Shown here in pieces: positions 6,854 to 16,083 of a DNA stretch of 23,831 bases. A program made the position numbers and the translations under genes. Source of the stretch: Chloroflexota bacterium (GTDB lineage: Bacteria > Chloroflexota > Limnocylindria > QHBO01); the NCBI GenBank assembly GCA_029865285.1, contig JAOUHE010000008.1, positions 1 to 23,831 of the forward strand, read 5' to 3'. The notes under the pieces are model-generated. The model did no database searches, was not told the origin of the DNA, and was given only the letters and a program-made list of their open reading frames with translations. Positions within the stretch are counted from its first letter, which is position 1, and every line of letters begins with the position of its first letter.

Positions 6854-8752
6854 ATGATGCGGGGACACTGGGGCTCAGGGGGAGAAGGGCCGAACCTGCA
6901 CGCCAGACCGGGAAGCGGTCCGGCCACGTTCCGGCAGATCGTCGGCTTCTTCGCGCCGTACCGCCGGCGTTTGTGGGTGATCGCCGGGCTGATCGTGTTG
7001 ACCGTCAGCGTCGGCGTCGTCAATCCGATCCTGCTCAAGCTGATCATCGACAACCTGCTCGGCCCCAAGGATCTGGGTCTGCTCTGGCTCCAGACCGGGC
7101 TGATGGTGGTGCTGCCGATCGTGTCGAGCCTCCTTGGGGTCTGGCAGTCATACCTGTCCAACGTGGTCGGGCAGCGCGTGATGGACGACCTGCGGCTGGC
7201 CCTCTACAGCCATCTGCAGTGGATGCCGCTGCGCTTCTTCACCGACACGCGCACCGGTGAGATCCAGAGCCGGATCGGGAATGACGTCAACGGCGTGCAA
7301 TCGGTGGTCACCGACACGGCCGCCTCGCTGCTGGCCAACTTCGCGACCGTCGCCACCACGGTGATCGCGATGCTGATCCTCGATTGGCGACTGACCATCC
7401 TGAGCCTGGGCATGCTGCCGGTCTTCGCCTACATCACCTACCGCGTCGGGAAGGTGCGCCGCGTGGTGAGCGGCGCCACGCAGCGCTCGCTCGCGGAGGT
7501 GAGCGCCATCACCCAGGAGTCGCTCTCCGTCTCCGGGATCCTCCTCTCCAAGACGTTCGGCCAGCAGCGAGCGAGCATTGCGAAGTTCGGCCGCGAGTCT
7601 CGCCGGCTGGGTGACCTGCAGATCCGCCAGCAGATGATCGGGCGCTGGTTCTTCGCCCTGATCGGCACCTTCTTTTCGATCGCGCCGGCGCTGGTCTACA
7701 TGCTGGCGGGCAACCTCATCATCGGCGGAGACACGAGCGTCTCGGTGGGCACCATCGTCGCCTTCACCACGCTGCAGAGCCGCCTCTTCTTCCCGCTCGG
7801 CCAGCTGATGAACGTCCAGGTCGAGATCCAGGGCGCGCTGGCCCTGTTCGATCGAATCTTCGAGTACCTGGAGATGCGCTCGGAGATCACCGATGCGCCA
7901 GATGCGGTGACCCTCGACCCTGGCACGCTTCGCGGCGAGGTTCGATTCCGTGACGTCTCGTTCGCCTACCCGCCCTCGGTGGCGCAGACCGCCGCGCAGG
8001 CGGACGCCGACGCAGCGGAGGCCGACGGGACCGCCGTCCCGATCCCCGGCCGCCCGTTCGGCATCAGCAACATGGAGTTCACCGCCCGCCCCGGTGAGCT
8101 GGTTGCGCTGGTGGGTCCATCGGGAGCCGGAAAGACGACCGCCACCTACCTCATCCCTCGCCTCTACGACGTGGCCGATGGCGCGGTCGAGATCGACGGG
8201 ATCGACGTTCGGCAGATCGCCATGGAGTCGCTCGGCCGGTCGATCGGGGTGGTCACCCAGGAGACCTACCTGTTCCACGCATCGGTGCTGGAGAACCTGC
8301 GCTATGCCCAGCCCGAGGCCTCCATGGAAGAGGTCGAGGCGGCTGCACGTGCTGCGGCCATCCACGACCGCATCACGGAGCTTCCCGAGGGGTATGACAC
8401 GGTGGTCGGCGAGCGTGGCTACAAGCTCTCCGGCGGCGAGAAGCAGCGGGTGGCCATCGCGCGCGTGCTGCTCAAGGACCCGCGCATCCTGCTGCTCGAT
8501 GAGGCGACCAGTGCGCTCGACACGGTCAGCGAGCGGCTCATCCAGGCGGGTCTCAACCGCCTGACCGAGGGTCGTACGACGATTGCCATCGCCCACCGCC
8601 TCTCGACCATCCTGCGGGCGGACCAGATCCTGTGCATCGATCGCGGCCGAATTGTCGAGCGCGGCACTCACGATGAGCTGCTGCGGCACGGAGGCCTTTA
8701 TGCGCGGCTCTACCACGAGCAGTTCGAGTCCGTGGCCCCGGTCCCGGCATGA
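6854..8752 (+). CDS. ABC exporter, fused transmembrane and ATPase domains (MsbA/LmrA type)
   Basis: A 632-residue half-transporter that works as a homodimer or with a partner. Six membrane helices span about residues 38-330 (type I exporter fold, starting FRQIVGFFAPYRRRLW). The nucleotide-binding domain is complete: Walker A GPSGAGKT (421-428), Q-loop Q469, signature LSGGEKQ (525-531), Walker B ILLLDE (545-550) and H-loop H581. Both ATP-site halves look competent, so a homodimer is favoured. Between FAYPPS and GISNMEF (about 373-405) lies an Ala/Asp-rich insert of some 28 residues that is absent from MsbA-type proteins. The N-terminus has a Gly-rich tail of about 25 residues. ATG 6854 and ATG 6857 are both usable; AGAGGG at 6837-6842 is the nearest Shine-Dalgarno-like stretch. 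Substrate is not predictable (lipid, peptide or drug). The stop overlaps the methyltransferase start. Confidence 0.93.
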   Translation: MMRGHWGSGGEGPNLHARPGSGPATFRQIVGFFAPYRRRLWVIAGLIVLTVSVGVVNPILLKLIIDNLLGPKDLGLLWLQTGLMVVLPIVSSLLGVWQSYLSNVVGQRVMDDLRLALYSHLQWMPLRFFTDTRTGEIQSRIGNDVNGVQSVVTDTAASLLANFATVATTVIAMLILDWRLTILSLGMLPVFAYITYRVGKVRRVVSGATQRSLAEVSAITQESLSVSGILLSKTFGQQRASIAKFGRESRRLGDLQIRQQMIGRWFFALIGTFFSIAPALVYMLAGNLIIGGDTSVSVGTIVAFTTLQSRLFFPLGQLMNVQVEIQGALALFDRIFEYLEMRSEITDAPDAVTLDPGTLRGEVRFRDVSFAYPPSVAQTAAQADADAAEADGTAVPIPGRPFGISNMEFTARPGELVALVGPSGAGKTTATYLIPRLYDVADGAVEIDGIDVRQIAMESLGRSIGVVTQETYLFHASVLENLRYAQPEASMEEVEAAARAAAIHDRITELPEGYDTVVGERGYKLSGGEKQRVAIARVLLKDPRILLLDEATSALDTVSERLIQAGLNRLTEGRTTIAIAHRLSTILRADQILCIDRGRIVERGTHDELLRHGGLYARLYHEQFESVAPVPA

Positions 8753-9362
8753 ATGCTCCCTGCTGCGATGGGGGCGGCTACGCGACATCCACCGACTGGC
8801 CGTCGGACGTGTCGGAGCTCCTGTTCGAACAGCTCGAGCAACTTGGCTTCGCCGGCGTCTCGATGCTGGAGATCGGCTGCGGCTATGGACGCATGCTGGT
8901 CGGCGCCTTGCTGGGCGGGGCCACCCAGGCGACCGGCGTCGAGCTCGATCCCGATGCGCTCGAGGAGGCGCGGAAGCGTGCCGACGGCGCCGGTGTCGGT
9001 GAGCGCTGCGAGCTGCTGGAGGGCGACGGTGCCGAGCTCGAGCTGCCGCCACACGATCTGGTCGTGGTCGACCGCGTGGTCTGCTGCTATCCGGCAGGGG
9101 AGCGGCTGGTCGAGCATCTGGCAGCGCTGACCGGCACGACCTTTGCCATGAGCGTTCCCGAGTCGCGCGGACTGCGGGGCGTCTGGAACCGGCTCACCTA
9201 CCCGCTGGGCAACCTGCTGGATCGGCTGCGCGGAAAGGACCCGGTCTACCTCCACGACGTGCGCCGCATCGAAGCCCGGCTGCTCGCGACTGGCTTCCGA
9301 CTCCACCGCGGGGAGTGGGTGGGAAAGTGGTACGTCGGGATCTACCAGCGGCCGGCGGCGCC

Positions 9363-9366
<4 letters not shown>
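8749..9366 (+). CDS. Class I SAM-dependent methyltransferase
   Basis: A 205-residue Rossmann-fold methyltransferase. Motif I is LEIGCGYG (40-47), the acidic residue after strand 2 is E65 in GVELD, and motif post-I is GDGAEL (92-97). A distinctive VVDRVVCCYP (about 106-115) marks the family of small methyltransferases, often annotated only as class I, in which the same DRVVCCYP block follows strand 4. The N-terminus has a CC pair (C5, C6), also common in this family. Substrate unknown; it resembles Mg-protoporphyrin O-methyltransferase-like proteins only in the SAM half. Its ATG overlaps the exporter stop by 4 bp (ATGA at 8749), and its own stop overlaps the next start the same way, which makes translational coupling likely. 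Confidence 0.88.
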
Positions 9367-11422
<2,056 letters not shown>

Positions 11423-11426
<4 letters not shown>

Positions 11427-12391
11427 CGGCCGACGGCCATCGCGCGCCGGCCATCGTGTTGCTGGCCGCGTTGCTGCTTGCAGGCTGCTGGGCGTCGTCG
11501 CCCAGTCCGTCGCCCACGATCGGACCGACATCAAGCCCATCGCCGAGCCCGGTGCCGACCGCCAGCCCCGCGCCCACCATCAAGCCCACTCCCATCCCGA
11601 TTCCGCTCGACGAGGCGCTGCTCGCCAGCCGCTTCACGGTGCTGGTGCTCGGTGAAGACTCGAGCCTCGCGCGTCGCAGTGGCGGCATCACCATCACCAA
11701 CACCGACACGATGATGGTCGTCAGCGTGAGTGCCGATCGGTCCAGCGTCGTGGCCCTCTCGGTCCCGCGCGACACCGTCGACATCCCCCTTGGCGACGGG
11801 AGTCTCTATCGCGGCAAGATCAATGCCATCGCCTACCAGCTCGGGCTGGAGGCTGCCCGTGGCGCGATGGCGGCCCTGCTGGGCATCGAGATCGACGCGT
11901 ACCTGAAGATCGACATGGACGATTTCGCCTGGATGGTGGACGCCGTCGGCGGGGTGGACGTGGAGGTCGCAGCTCGCCTCTACGACCCCCGCATTGGGGT
12001 CGACCTCCAGCCGGGTCCTGCGCACCTCGACGGCGCGCAGGCACTCGCCTACGTTCGCACACGCCGCGACAGCGACTACGCGCGCGCGACGCGAGCGCAG
12101 CAGGTCGTGGTGGAGCTTGCCCGCCGCTGGGTGTCGCCCGACACCGGTTCGGCACGCATCGGCCTCCTGACCCGCCTGGGCTCATTGCAGACCGATATCG
12201 AGTTGCGGCAGCTGCCAACCCTGGTCGAGATTGGGCGTCGATCGGCCGACGCCTCCCTCACCGCGATCGTGCTGCAGCCGCCGCGCTACGCCTACTTCGT
12301 CGGAATCGAGCCGGGGACGGCGCGCGGGTGGGTCATGATTCCCAACGTTGCGGAGATGCGCGCCCTGGCCCGTTCGCTGATCGGTGACTGA
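11423..12391 (+). CDS. LytR-CpsA-Psr (LCP) family lipoprotein
   Basis: A 322-residue secreted protein starting at GTG 11423 in a GTGA overlap with the YyaL stop. The N-terminus is a lipoprotein signal: hydrophobic residues 11-20 and lipobox L-A-G-C22. A Pro/Ser/Thr-rich linker (about 24-62) is followed by the LCP domain: FTVLVLGEDS (71-80), NTDTMMVVSV (93-102), SVPRDT (113-118), GKINAIAY (131-138), GGVDVEV (176-182) and the conserved basic block AYVRTRRDSDYARATRAQQ. These are the family's catalytic Arg and metal-binding Asp positions. LCP enzymes attach polymers such as teichoic acid, capsule or arabinogalactan to peptidoglycan, or hydrolyse lipid-linked polyprenyl pyrophosphates. Most family members are anchored by a membrane helix; here the anchor would be lipid. 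It is the last gene of the operon. Confidence 0.9.
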
Positions 12392-12399
12392 GGGCCGCG

Positions 12400-12416
12400 G
12401 GCCGGCGATCCCGGCC
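12400..12416. terminator. Possible short hairpin terminator between convergent genes
   Basis: GGCCGG (12400-12405) and CCGGCC (12411-12416) form a 6-bp stem with a 5-nt loop in the 30-bp gap between the LCP gene (+) and the zinc-ribbon gene (-). There is no U-run on either strand. Confidence 0.3.
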
Positions 12417-12421
12417 GGGGT

Positions 12422-12820
12422 TCAGTGCGAGGCGGCGACCAGGGTGTCGCGCGTACCGCACCGGTAGCACGACTCATCGGCGGCGCGAACCGTCGCTCCG
12501 CAGTTGGCACACGCCACCACCAGGTCGGATTCGCAGACGCTGCAGTAGACCGCGCCGGCTGGATAGGCGATGCCGTCGGTGGCACAGTAGACGACACCTC
12601 GGGCCGGCTCGATGGCTCCGTCCGGCGCCTTTTCCAGTTGCAGGGTCGGCAACACCGCGCTCTCCGCATTGATGCCGACCTGGCTGACGCGCAGGTATCC
12701 GATCACCAGCCAGAGCAGGTAGAGGCCGATGAGGCCGAGCAGCGCAAACGGGAAAAGCGTGGCGGCCAGGCCGCCGATGTCGTTGGCGACGTACTCGATC
12801 AGGTCGCGGATGGCATCCAT
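12422..12820 (-). CDS. Small membrane-anchored zinc-ribbon protein
   Basis: A 132-residue protein. One long hydrophobic stretch (about residues 17-43) acts as a membrane anchor. The C-terminal 55 residues carry seven cysteines: C79, then C93-x2-C96, C104-x2-C107 and C118-x2-C121. The last three pairs give at least one four-Cys zinc ribbon (CANCG...CYRCG) and probably a second shared with C79/C93-C96. No enzymatic motif is visible. The family is unknown to me; similar small TM plus double zinc-ribbon proteins are common hypothetical proteins in high-GC bacteria. There is no Shine-Dalgarno; an extended -10 (TGCTAGAAT on the minus strand) ends 9 nt before the ATG, so the mRNA is probably leaderless. 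It is divergent from the adenosine-deaminase-like gene, whose start is only 61 bp away. Confidence 0.8.
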   Translation of the reverse strand: MDAIRDLIEYVANDIGGLAATLFPFALLGLIGLYLLWLVIGYLRVSQVGINAESAVLPTLQLEKAPDGAIEPARGVVYCATDGIAYPAGAVYCSVCESDLVVACANCGATVRAADESCYRCGTRDTLVAASH

Positions 12821-12829
12821 GGCGCGGCG

Positions 12830-12838
12830 ATTCTAGCA
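12830..12838 (-). promoter_or_regulatory. Extended -10 for the zinc-ribbon gene (leaderless)
   Basis: On the minus strand TGC then TAGAAT (12838-12830) is a near-consensus extended -10, ending 9 nt before the ATG at 12820. No Shine-Dalgarno site is present, so transcription probably begins at or within a few bases of the start codon. Confidence 0.6.
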
Positions 12839-12850
12839 TCGGTGCTGCGC

Positions 12851-12856
12851 TACACT
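12851..12856 (+). promoter_or_regulatory. -10 box for the adenosine-deaminase-like gene
   Basis: TACACT, with transcription expected near 12863, about 19 nt before the ATG at 12882. A GAGGA stretch (12875-12879) sits close to that ATG. The box lies only 12 bp from the opposing -10 of the zinc-ribbon gene. Confidence 0.45.
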
Positions 12857-12881
12857 CCGCCAAATCGCGACCTCGAGGACC

Positions 12882-13958
12882 ATGCCCCGTCCCCGCCTCG
12901 ATCCCCACACGCCGCTCACGGAACTGCACGTCCACCTGGGGGCGGCCGTCACGCCGGCGGTCATGTGGGGGATCGCCCACGCGCAGGGGATCCGGCTCCC
13001 GAGCAAGGACTACTGGGCATTCCGTGACCTGATCACCGTCGGCCGGCGACGCCGGCACACCTTCCAGGGGTACCTGGACCTCTTCCACTGGACGGAGCTG
13101 ATCCAGTCGAGCCCGCTCGCGGTCGAGCGCAGCGTGTACGAGGTGATCGGCGGTGCATACCGCAAAAGCAACATCACCCGCATCGAGCTGCGCTTCAACC
13201 CGATGAAGCGCAACCGCGGCGGCGAGCAGGACCTGGACCACATCATCGCCGCGGCGGTACGCGGCATGGACCGTGCCGTGCTCGAGTACCCGCAGGTGGC
13301 GGCTGGCCTGATCCTGTGCCTGGATCGAGGCTTCAGTCGTGAGCTCAACGAGATCATCGCCACCAAGGCCATCGCGTGGCGCGACCGGGGCGTGGTGGCG
13401 ATCGACATCGCCGGCCCGGAGGAGCCCAGGTTCCGATTCTCCGACTACCGCGAGATCTTCGCCGCCTGCCGTCGCGCCGGCCTCGGGGCGACCGTGCATG
13501 CCGGCGAGACCGGAGGTGCAGATGAGGTTCGCGAGGCGGTCGAGGCGCTCGAGCCGACGCGCATCGGGCACGGCATCAAGAGCACGGAGGACCCATCGGT
13601 GATGGCCATGCTCCGTGAGCGGGACGTGGTGCTCGAGGTGTGTCCGACCTCGAATCTGCACACCCGGGTCCTCCGCGACGTGCCCGAGCTGCGCCACGTG
13701 ATGCGCCGGCTGGTCGATCACGAGGTGCCCTTCACCATCTCGACCGACGGGCCGGAGATGCTCGGCTCGCACCTTCGCGACGAGATGGCCCTGCTCATGC
13801 GTCACGAGATCCTCTCGCTCGACGAGGTGCAACGGTCCATCGAGACCGCCCACCGGGCCACCTTCGTGCGCGCCGCCACCCCCAACTCGGAGCAACCGGG
13901 GGATGTCCAACGGGGACATCGAGCGGCCGCGCCGATTGAGCTCGAGGTCGAGGTCTAG
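12882..13958 (+). CDS. Adenosine deaminase-like amidohydrolase with altered substrate pocket
   Basis: A 358-residue member of the adenosine/AMP deaminase family of TIM-barrel amidohydrolases. The Zn and catalytic residues are present: H16-x-H18, H206 and E209 in VHAGE, H230 in IGHG, and D289 in STDGP. ELRFNPMKRN (102-111) and IDIAGPE (174-180) are family blocks. Two pocket positions differ from classical ADA: the HLDG after the HxH is HLGA (G20), and the second Asp of STDDP, which contacts the purine N7 in mouse ADA (Asp296), is G290. The 30-residue tail after about 330 is charged and probably not part of the barrel. Zinc-dependent deamination is likely, but adenosine as substrate is not assured; other aminopurine derivatives are possible. 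A TACACT box at 12851 and GAGG near the ATG support this start. Confidence 0.88.
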   Translation: MPRPRLDPHTPLTELHVHLGAAVTPAVMWGIAHAQGIRLPSKDYWAFRDLITVGRRRRHTFQGYLDLFHWTELIQSSPLAVERSVYEVIGGAYRKSNITRIELRFNPMKRNRGGEQDLDHIIAAAVRGMDRAVLEYPQVAAGLILCLDRGFSRELNEIIATKAIAWRDRGVVAIDIAGPEEPRFRFSDYREIFAACRRAGLGATVHAGETGGADEVREAVEALEPTRIGHGIKSTEDPSVMAMLRERDVVLEVCPTSNLHTRVLRDVPELRHVMRRLVDHEVPFTISTDGPEMLGSHLRDEMALLMRHEILSLDEVQRSIETAHRATFVRAATPNSEQPGDVQRGHRAAAPIELEVEV

Positions 13959-13960
13959 GC

Positions 13961-13969
13961 TGATAGACT
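13961..13969 (+). promoter_or_regulatory. Extended -10 for the second PIG-L gene (leaderless)
   Basis: TGA then TAGACT, ending exactly 7 nt before the GTG at 13977. Transcription would begin at the start codon itself. It overlaps the region just after the ADA-like stop codon (13956-13958). Confidence 0.6.
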
Positions 13970-13976
13970 GCCGGCC

Positions 13977-14843
13977 GTGTCATCGATCTGGCGGCCGGTT
14001 CGCGAGCGCAACCCCACGCGCAGCCTGATGGCAGTCATCGCTCACCCGGGCGACGAAGCGTTCGGATTCGGCGGGGCGATCGCCCAGGCTGCCGCGTCAG
14101 GCGCGTACGTGGTTGTGCTGTGTGCCACGCGCGGGCACTTTGATCGGCGCCTCCTCGAACGGGCCCCTGCGCCGGGCGGCCGCAACCGCCACTACAGCAA
14201 CCCGACCGTCTGGCGCAATCTCGACACCGTCCGCGAGGACGAGATGCGCCGGTCAGTGGCCCTGCTCGGTGTGCGGGTGCTGCGCATGCTCGACTATGCG
14301 GAGGAGGGGCTCTCCGCCGTGCCGTTTGACGAGCTGGTCGGTCGCATCGTCGAGCCGATTCGCATGCATCGGCCGGAGGTGATCCTGACCTTTGGGCCCG
14401 ACGGGGTGACCGGCGACGATGACCACGTCGCCATCGGCCGGGCGACCGAGGCCGCCTTCGAGCGAGCCGGGCAACCGCTGGCGTACGAGGACGACCTCGA
14501 CGAAGACCAGGTCGCCTGGCGGGCGGCCAAGCTGTACCACCTCGTCGTGCCGGCGTCCCGGGTCGCCGCGACGGGTGCCTCGGCGCCCGTCGGGTATGGC
14601 TCGCCGGACGCTGATGACGCGCTGACCGTGGAGCTCGGAGAGCTGGCTCAGCTGAAGTTGGCGGCCATCGGTCGACATGTGTCGCAGACCGGCTCGGATG
14701 GTCCGTTCCGTGACTGGAGCGACGAATCCCGGGACGCGTTCCTTGCGACCGAGCACTACCGTCTTGCCCGCTCGAACCTGCCGACGCCGGCCGGCTCCGC
14801 CCCTGCCGTCATGGAGGCGTCGCTGTGGGACGGATTGGGCTGA
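13977..14843 (+). CDS. PIG-L family protein with changed catalytic motif
   Basis: A 288-residue PIG-L/LmbE-fold protein starting at GTG. The diagnostic AHPDDE motif reads AHPGDE (residues 22-27): the Zn ligands H23 and D26 are kept, but the catalytic base Asp is G25. The second motif, normally GHPDH, reads GDDDH (146-150), keeping the Zn-binding H150 while the first His is D147. The fold is otherwise normal (FGFGGAIAQAAASGAYVVVLCATRGH, with ILTFGPDG at 135-142). It has a long insert around residues 165-215 and about 20 extra C-terminal residues. Zinc may still bind, but classical deacetylation is doubtful. It could be a hydrolase with a rearranged site or a non-enzymatic binder. The TAGACT box 7 nt upstream predicts a leaderless mRNA. 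The paralogue at 6109 keeps all catalytic residues. Confidence 0.88.
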   Translation: MSSIWRPVRERNPTRSLMAVIAHPGDEAFGFGGAIAQAAASGAYVVVLCATRGHFDRRLLERAPAPGGRNRHYSNPTVWRNLDTVREDEMRRSVALLGVRVLRMLDYAEEGLSAVPFDELVGRIVEPIRMHRPEVILTFGPDGVTGDDDHVAIGRATEAAFERAGQPLAYEDDLDEDQVAWRAAKLYHLVVPASRVAATGASAPVGYGSPDADDALTVELGELAQLKLAAIGRHVSQTGSDGPFRDWSDESRDAFLATEHYRLARSNLPTPAGSAPAVMEASLWDGLG

Positions 14844-14884
14844 TCGCTCCTCAACAAAGGTAGCGTCAGTTCCTGCCGCGGCTC

Positions 14885-14893
14885 TGCTACGCT
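14885..14893 (+). promoter_or_regulatory. Extended -10 for the mrp gene
   Basis: TGC then TACGCT, with transcription expected near 14900. That leaves about 39 nt before the ATG, with GAGGAG at 14921-14926. No good -35 is visible. Confidence 0.45.
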
Positions 14894-14938
14894 CGGGGAG
14901 CCCATCAAACCGACTGCAATGAGGAGCCTGACCGCCGC

Positions 14939-16030
14939 ATGTCCGACCAGTTGACCAACGAGAACATCATGGCCGCCCTGGGACGGGTCAAGGATCCGGA
15001 GATCGGGCGCGACCTGGTCAGCCTGGGCATGATCAAGTCGATCGAGATCGCCGGTGGCACGGTGGACCTGACCGTCGAACTCACGACGCCTGCCTGCCCG
15101 CTCAAGGCGAAGATCGAGTCGGACATCGTGGATGGCCTGGTCCTGTTGGGTGCCACGACCGTACGCGTCGATTGGGCGAGCAACGTGAAGCGCACCTTCG
15201 GCGGTCCCACCGCGGACCTCATCCCGGGCGTACGGAACACGATCGCGGTTGCCTCTGGCAAGGGCGGCGTGGGCAAGACCACCGTCGCCGTCAACCTGGC
15301 CGTGAGCCTCGCACGGGATGGCGCGCGGGTGGGTCTGCTCGACGCCGATATCACCGGACCGAACGTCCCGCTCATGATGGGCACCACCAGTTCGCATGTC
15401 ACCGGCACCGGCGGTCGCGTGAACCCGGTCTCCGCGCACGGCGTCTCGATGATGAGCATCCAGTATTTCCTGACCGGGGATTCGCCGGTGATCTGGCGCG
15501 GACCGCTGATCCACTCGGCGATCCAGCAGTTCCTGCGCGACGTGGAGTGGGGCGACCTCGACTACCTGGTCGTCGACCTGCCGCCCGGAACCGGTGACGC
15601 GGCGCTCTCGATCAGCCAGCTGATCCCGCTCTCCGGCGCCGTGATCGTGACCACCCCGCAGGAGGTCAGCCTGATGGACGCTCGCCGTGCGATCGCGATG
15701 TTCAACAAGGTGAACGTTCGAACGCTGGGCGTGGTCGAGAACATGAGCGGCTTCATCTGCCCCGATTGCGGCACGGAGCACGACATCTTCGGGACCGGTG
15801 GCGCCGGGAGCCTGGCTCGCGAGTTCGAGCTGGACGTGCTGGCCCGCATCCCGTTGGAGCCTGCGGTGCGCACCGGCGGCGACGCAGGCACCCCGATCAC
15901 CTCGCCCCAGCACCCCGCCAGTGACTCGTCGGTCGCGGCGGCCGCGCTTCGCGAGTTCGCCCGCAGCGTGGCCGGCCGTCTGAGCGTCCTCGCGGCCCCG
16001 ATGGCCGCGGCAGGGCCACGCCCGAACTGA
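14939..16030 (+). CDS. mrp: Mrp/ApbC-type Fe-S cluster carrier ATPase
   Basis: A 363-residue P-loop ATPase of the Mrp/NBP35 family, which delivers Fe-S clusters to apo-proteins. Residues 8-80 are a MIP18/DUF59 domain with DPEIGRDLVSLGMIK and the TPACPL block (C53). The deviant Walker A is SGKGGVGKTT (106-115), switch blocks follow (LLDADITGP 133-141, DLPPGTGD 213-220), and the cluster-binding CxxC is C274-P-D-C277. Length and order match the bacterial DUF59-Mrp fusion. An ATG at 14919 is out of frame and was not used. No other isc or suf gene is in the window, so its partners are elsewhere. Cytosolic. Confidence 0.95.
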   Translation: MSDQLTNENIMAALGRVKDPEIGRDLVSLGMIKSIEIAGGTVDLTVELTTPACPLKAKIESDIVDGLVLLGATTVRVDWASNVKRTFGGPTADLIPGVRNTIAVASGKGGVGKTTVAVNLAVSLARDGARVGLLDADITGPNVPLMMGTTSSHVTGTGGRVNPVSAHGVSMMSIQYFLTGDSPVIWRGPLIHSAIQQFLRDVEWGDLDYLVVDLPPGTGDAALSISQLIPLSGAVIVTTPQEVSLMDARRAIAMFNKVNVRTLGVVENMSGFICPDCGTEHDIFGTGGAGSLAREFELDVLARIPLEPAVRTGGDAGTPITSPQHPASDSSVAAAALREFARSVAGRLSVLAAPMAAAGPRPN

Positions 16031-16071
16031 AGTCCTGCCGCAGGGTGATCGTTCCGCCGGACCGCCGTCGC

Positions 16072-16077
16072 TAGAAT
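16072..16077 (+). promoter_or_regulatory. -10 box for the phosphoesterase gene (leaderless)
   Basis: TAGAAT, a five-of-six match to consensus, ends 6 nt before the ATG at 16084. No Shine-Dalgarno is possible in that space, so the mRNA should start at the ATG. Confidence 0.6.
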
Positions 16078-16083
16078 CGGCCG

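Noticed and set aside
7148..9052. Very long antisense open frame (634 codons) opposite the ABC exporter and methyltransferase
   Set aside because: Its translation is Arg/His/Gly-rich without recognisable domains; it is the mirror of GC-rich codon bias in two clearly real genes. The same applies to antisense frames at 3485-4759, 9558-11540 and 12474-13919.
9315..9362. Earlier start for the YyaL-type gene
   Set aside because: It lies inside the methyltransferase coding sequence; the ATGA at 9363 gives the family's usual N-terminus and matches the overlap style of the other junctions.
13902..13920. GATGTCC...GGACATC hairpin near the end of the ADA-like gene
   Set aside because: A 7-bp stem inside coding sequence with no U-run; likely chance in this composition.
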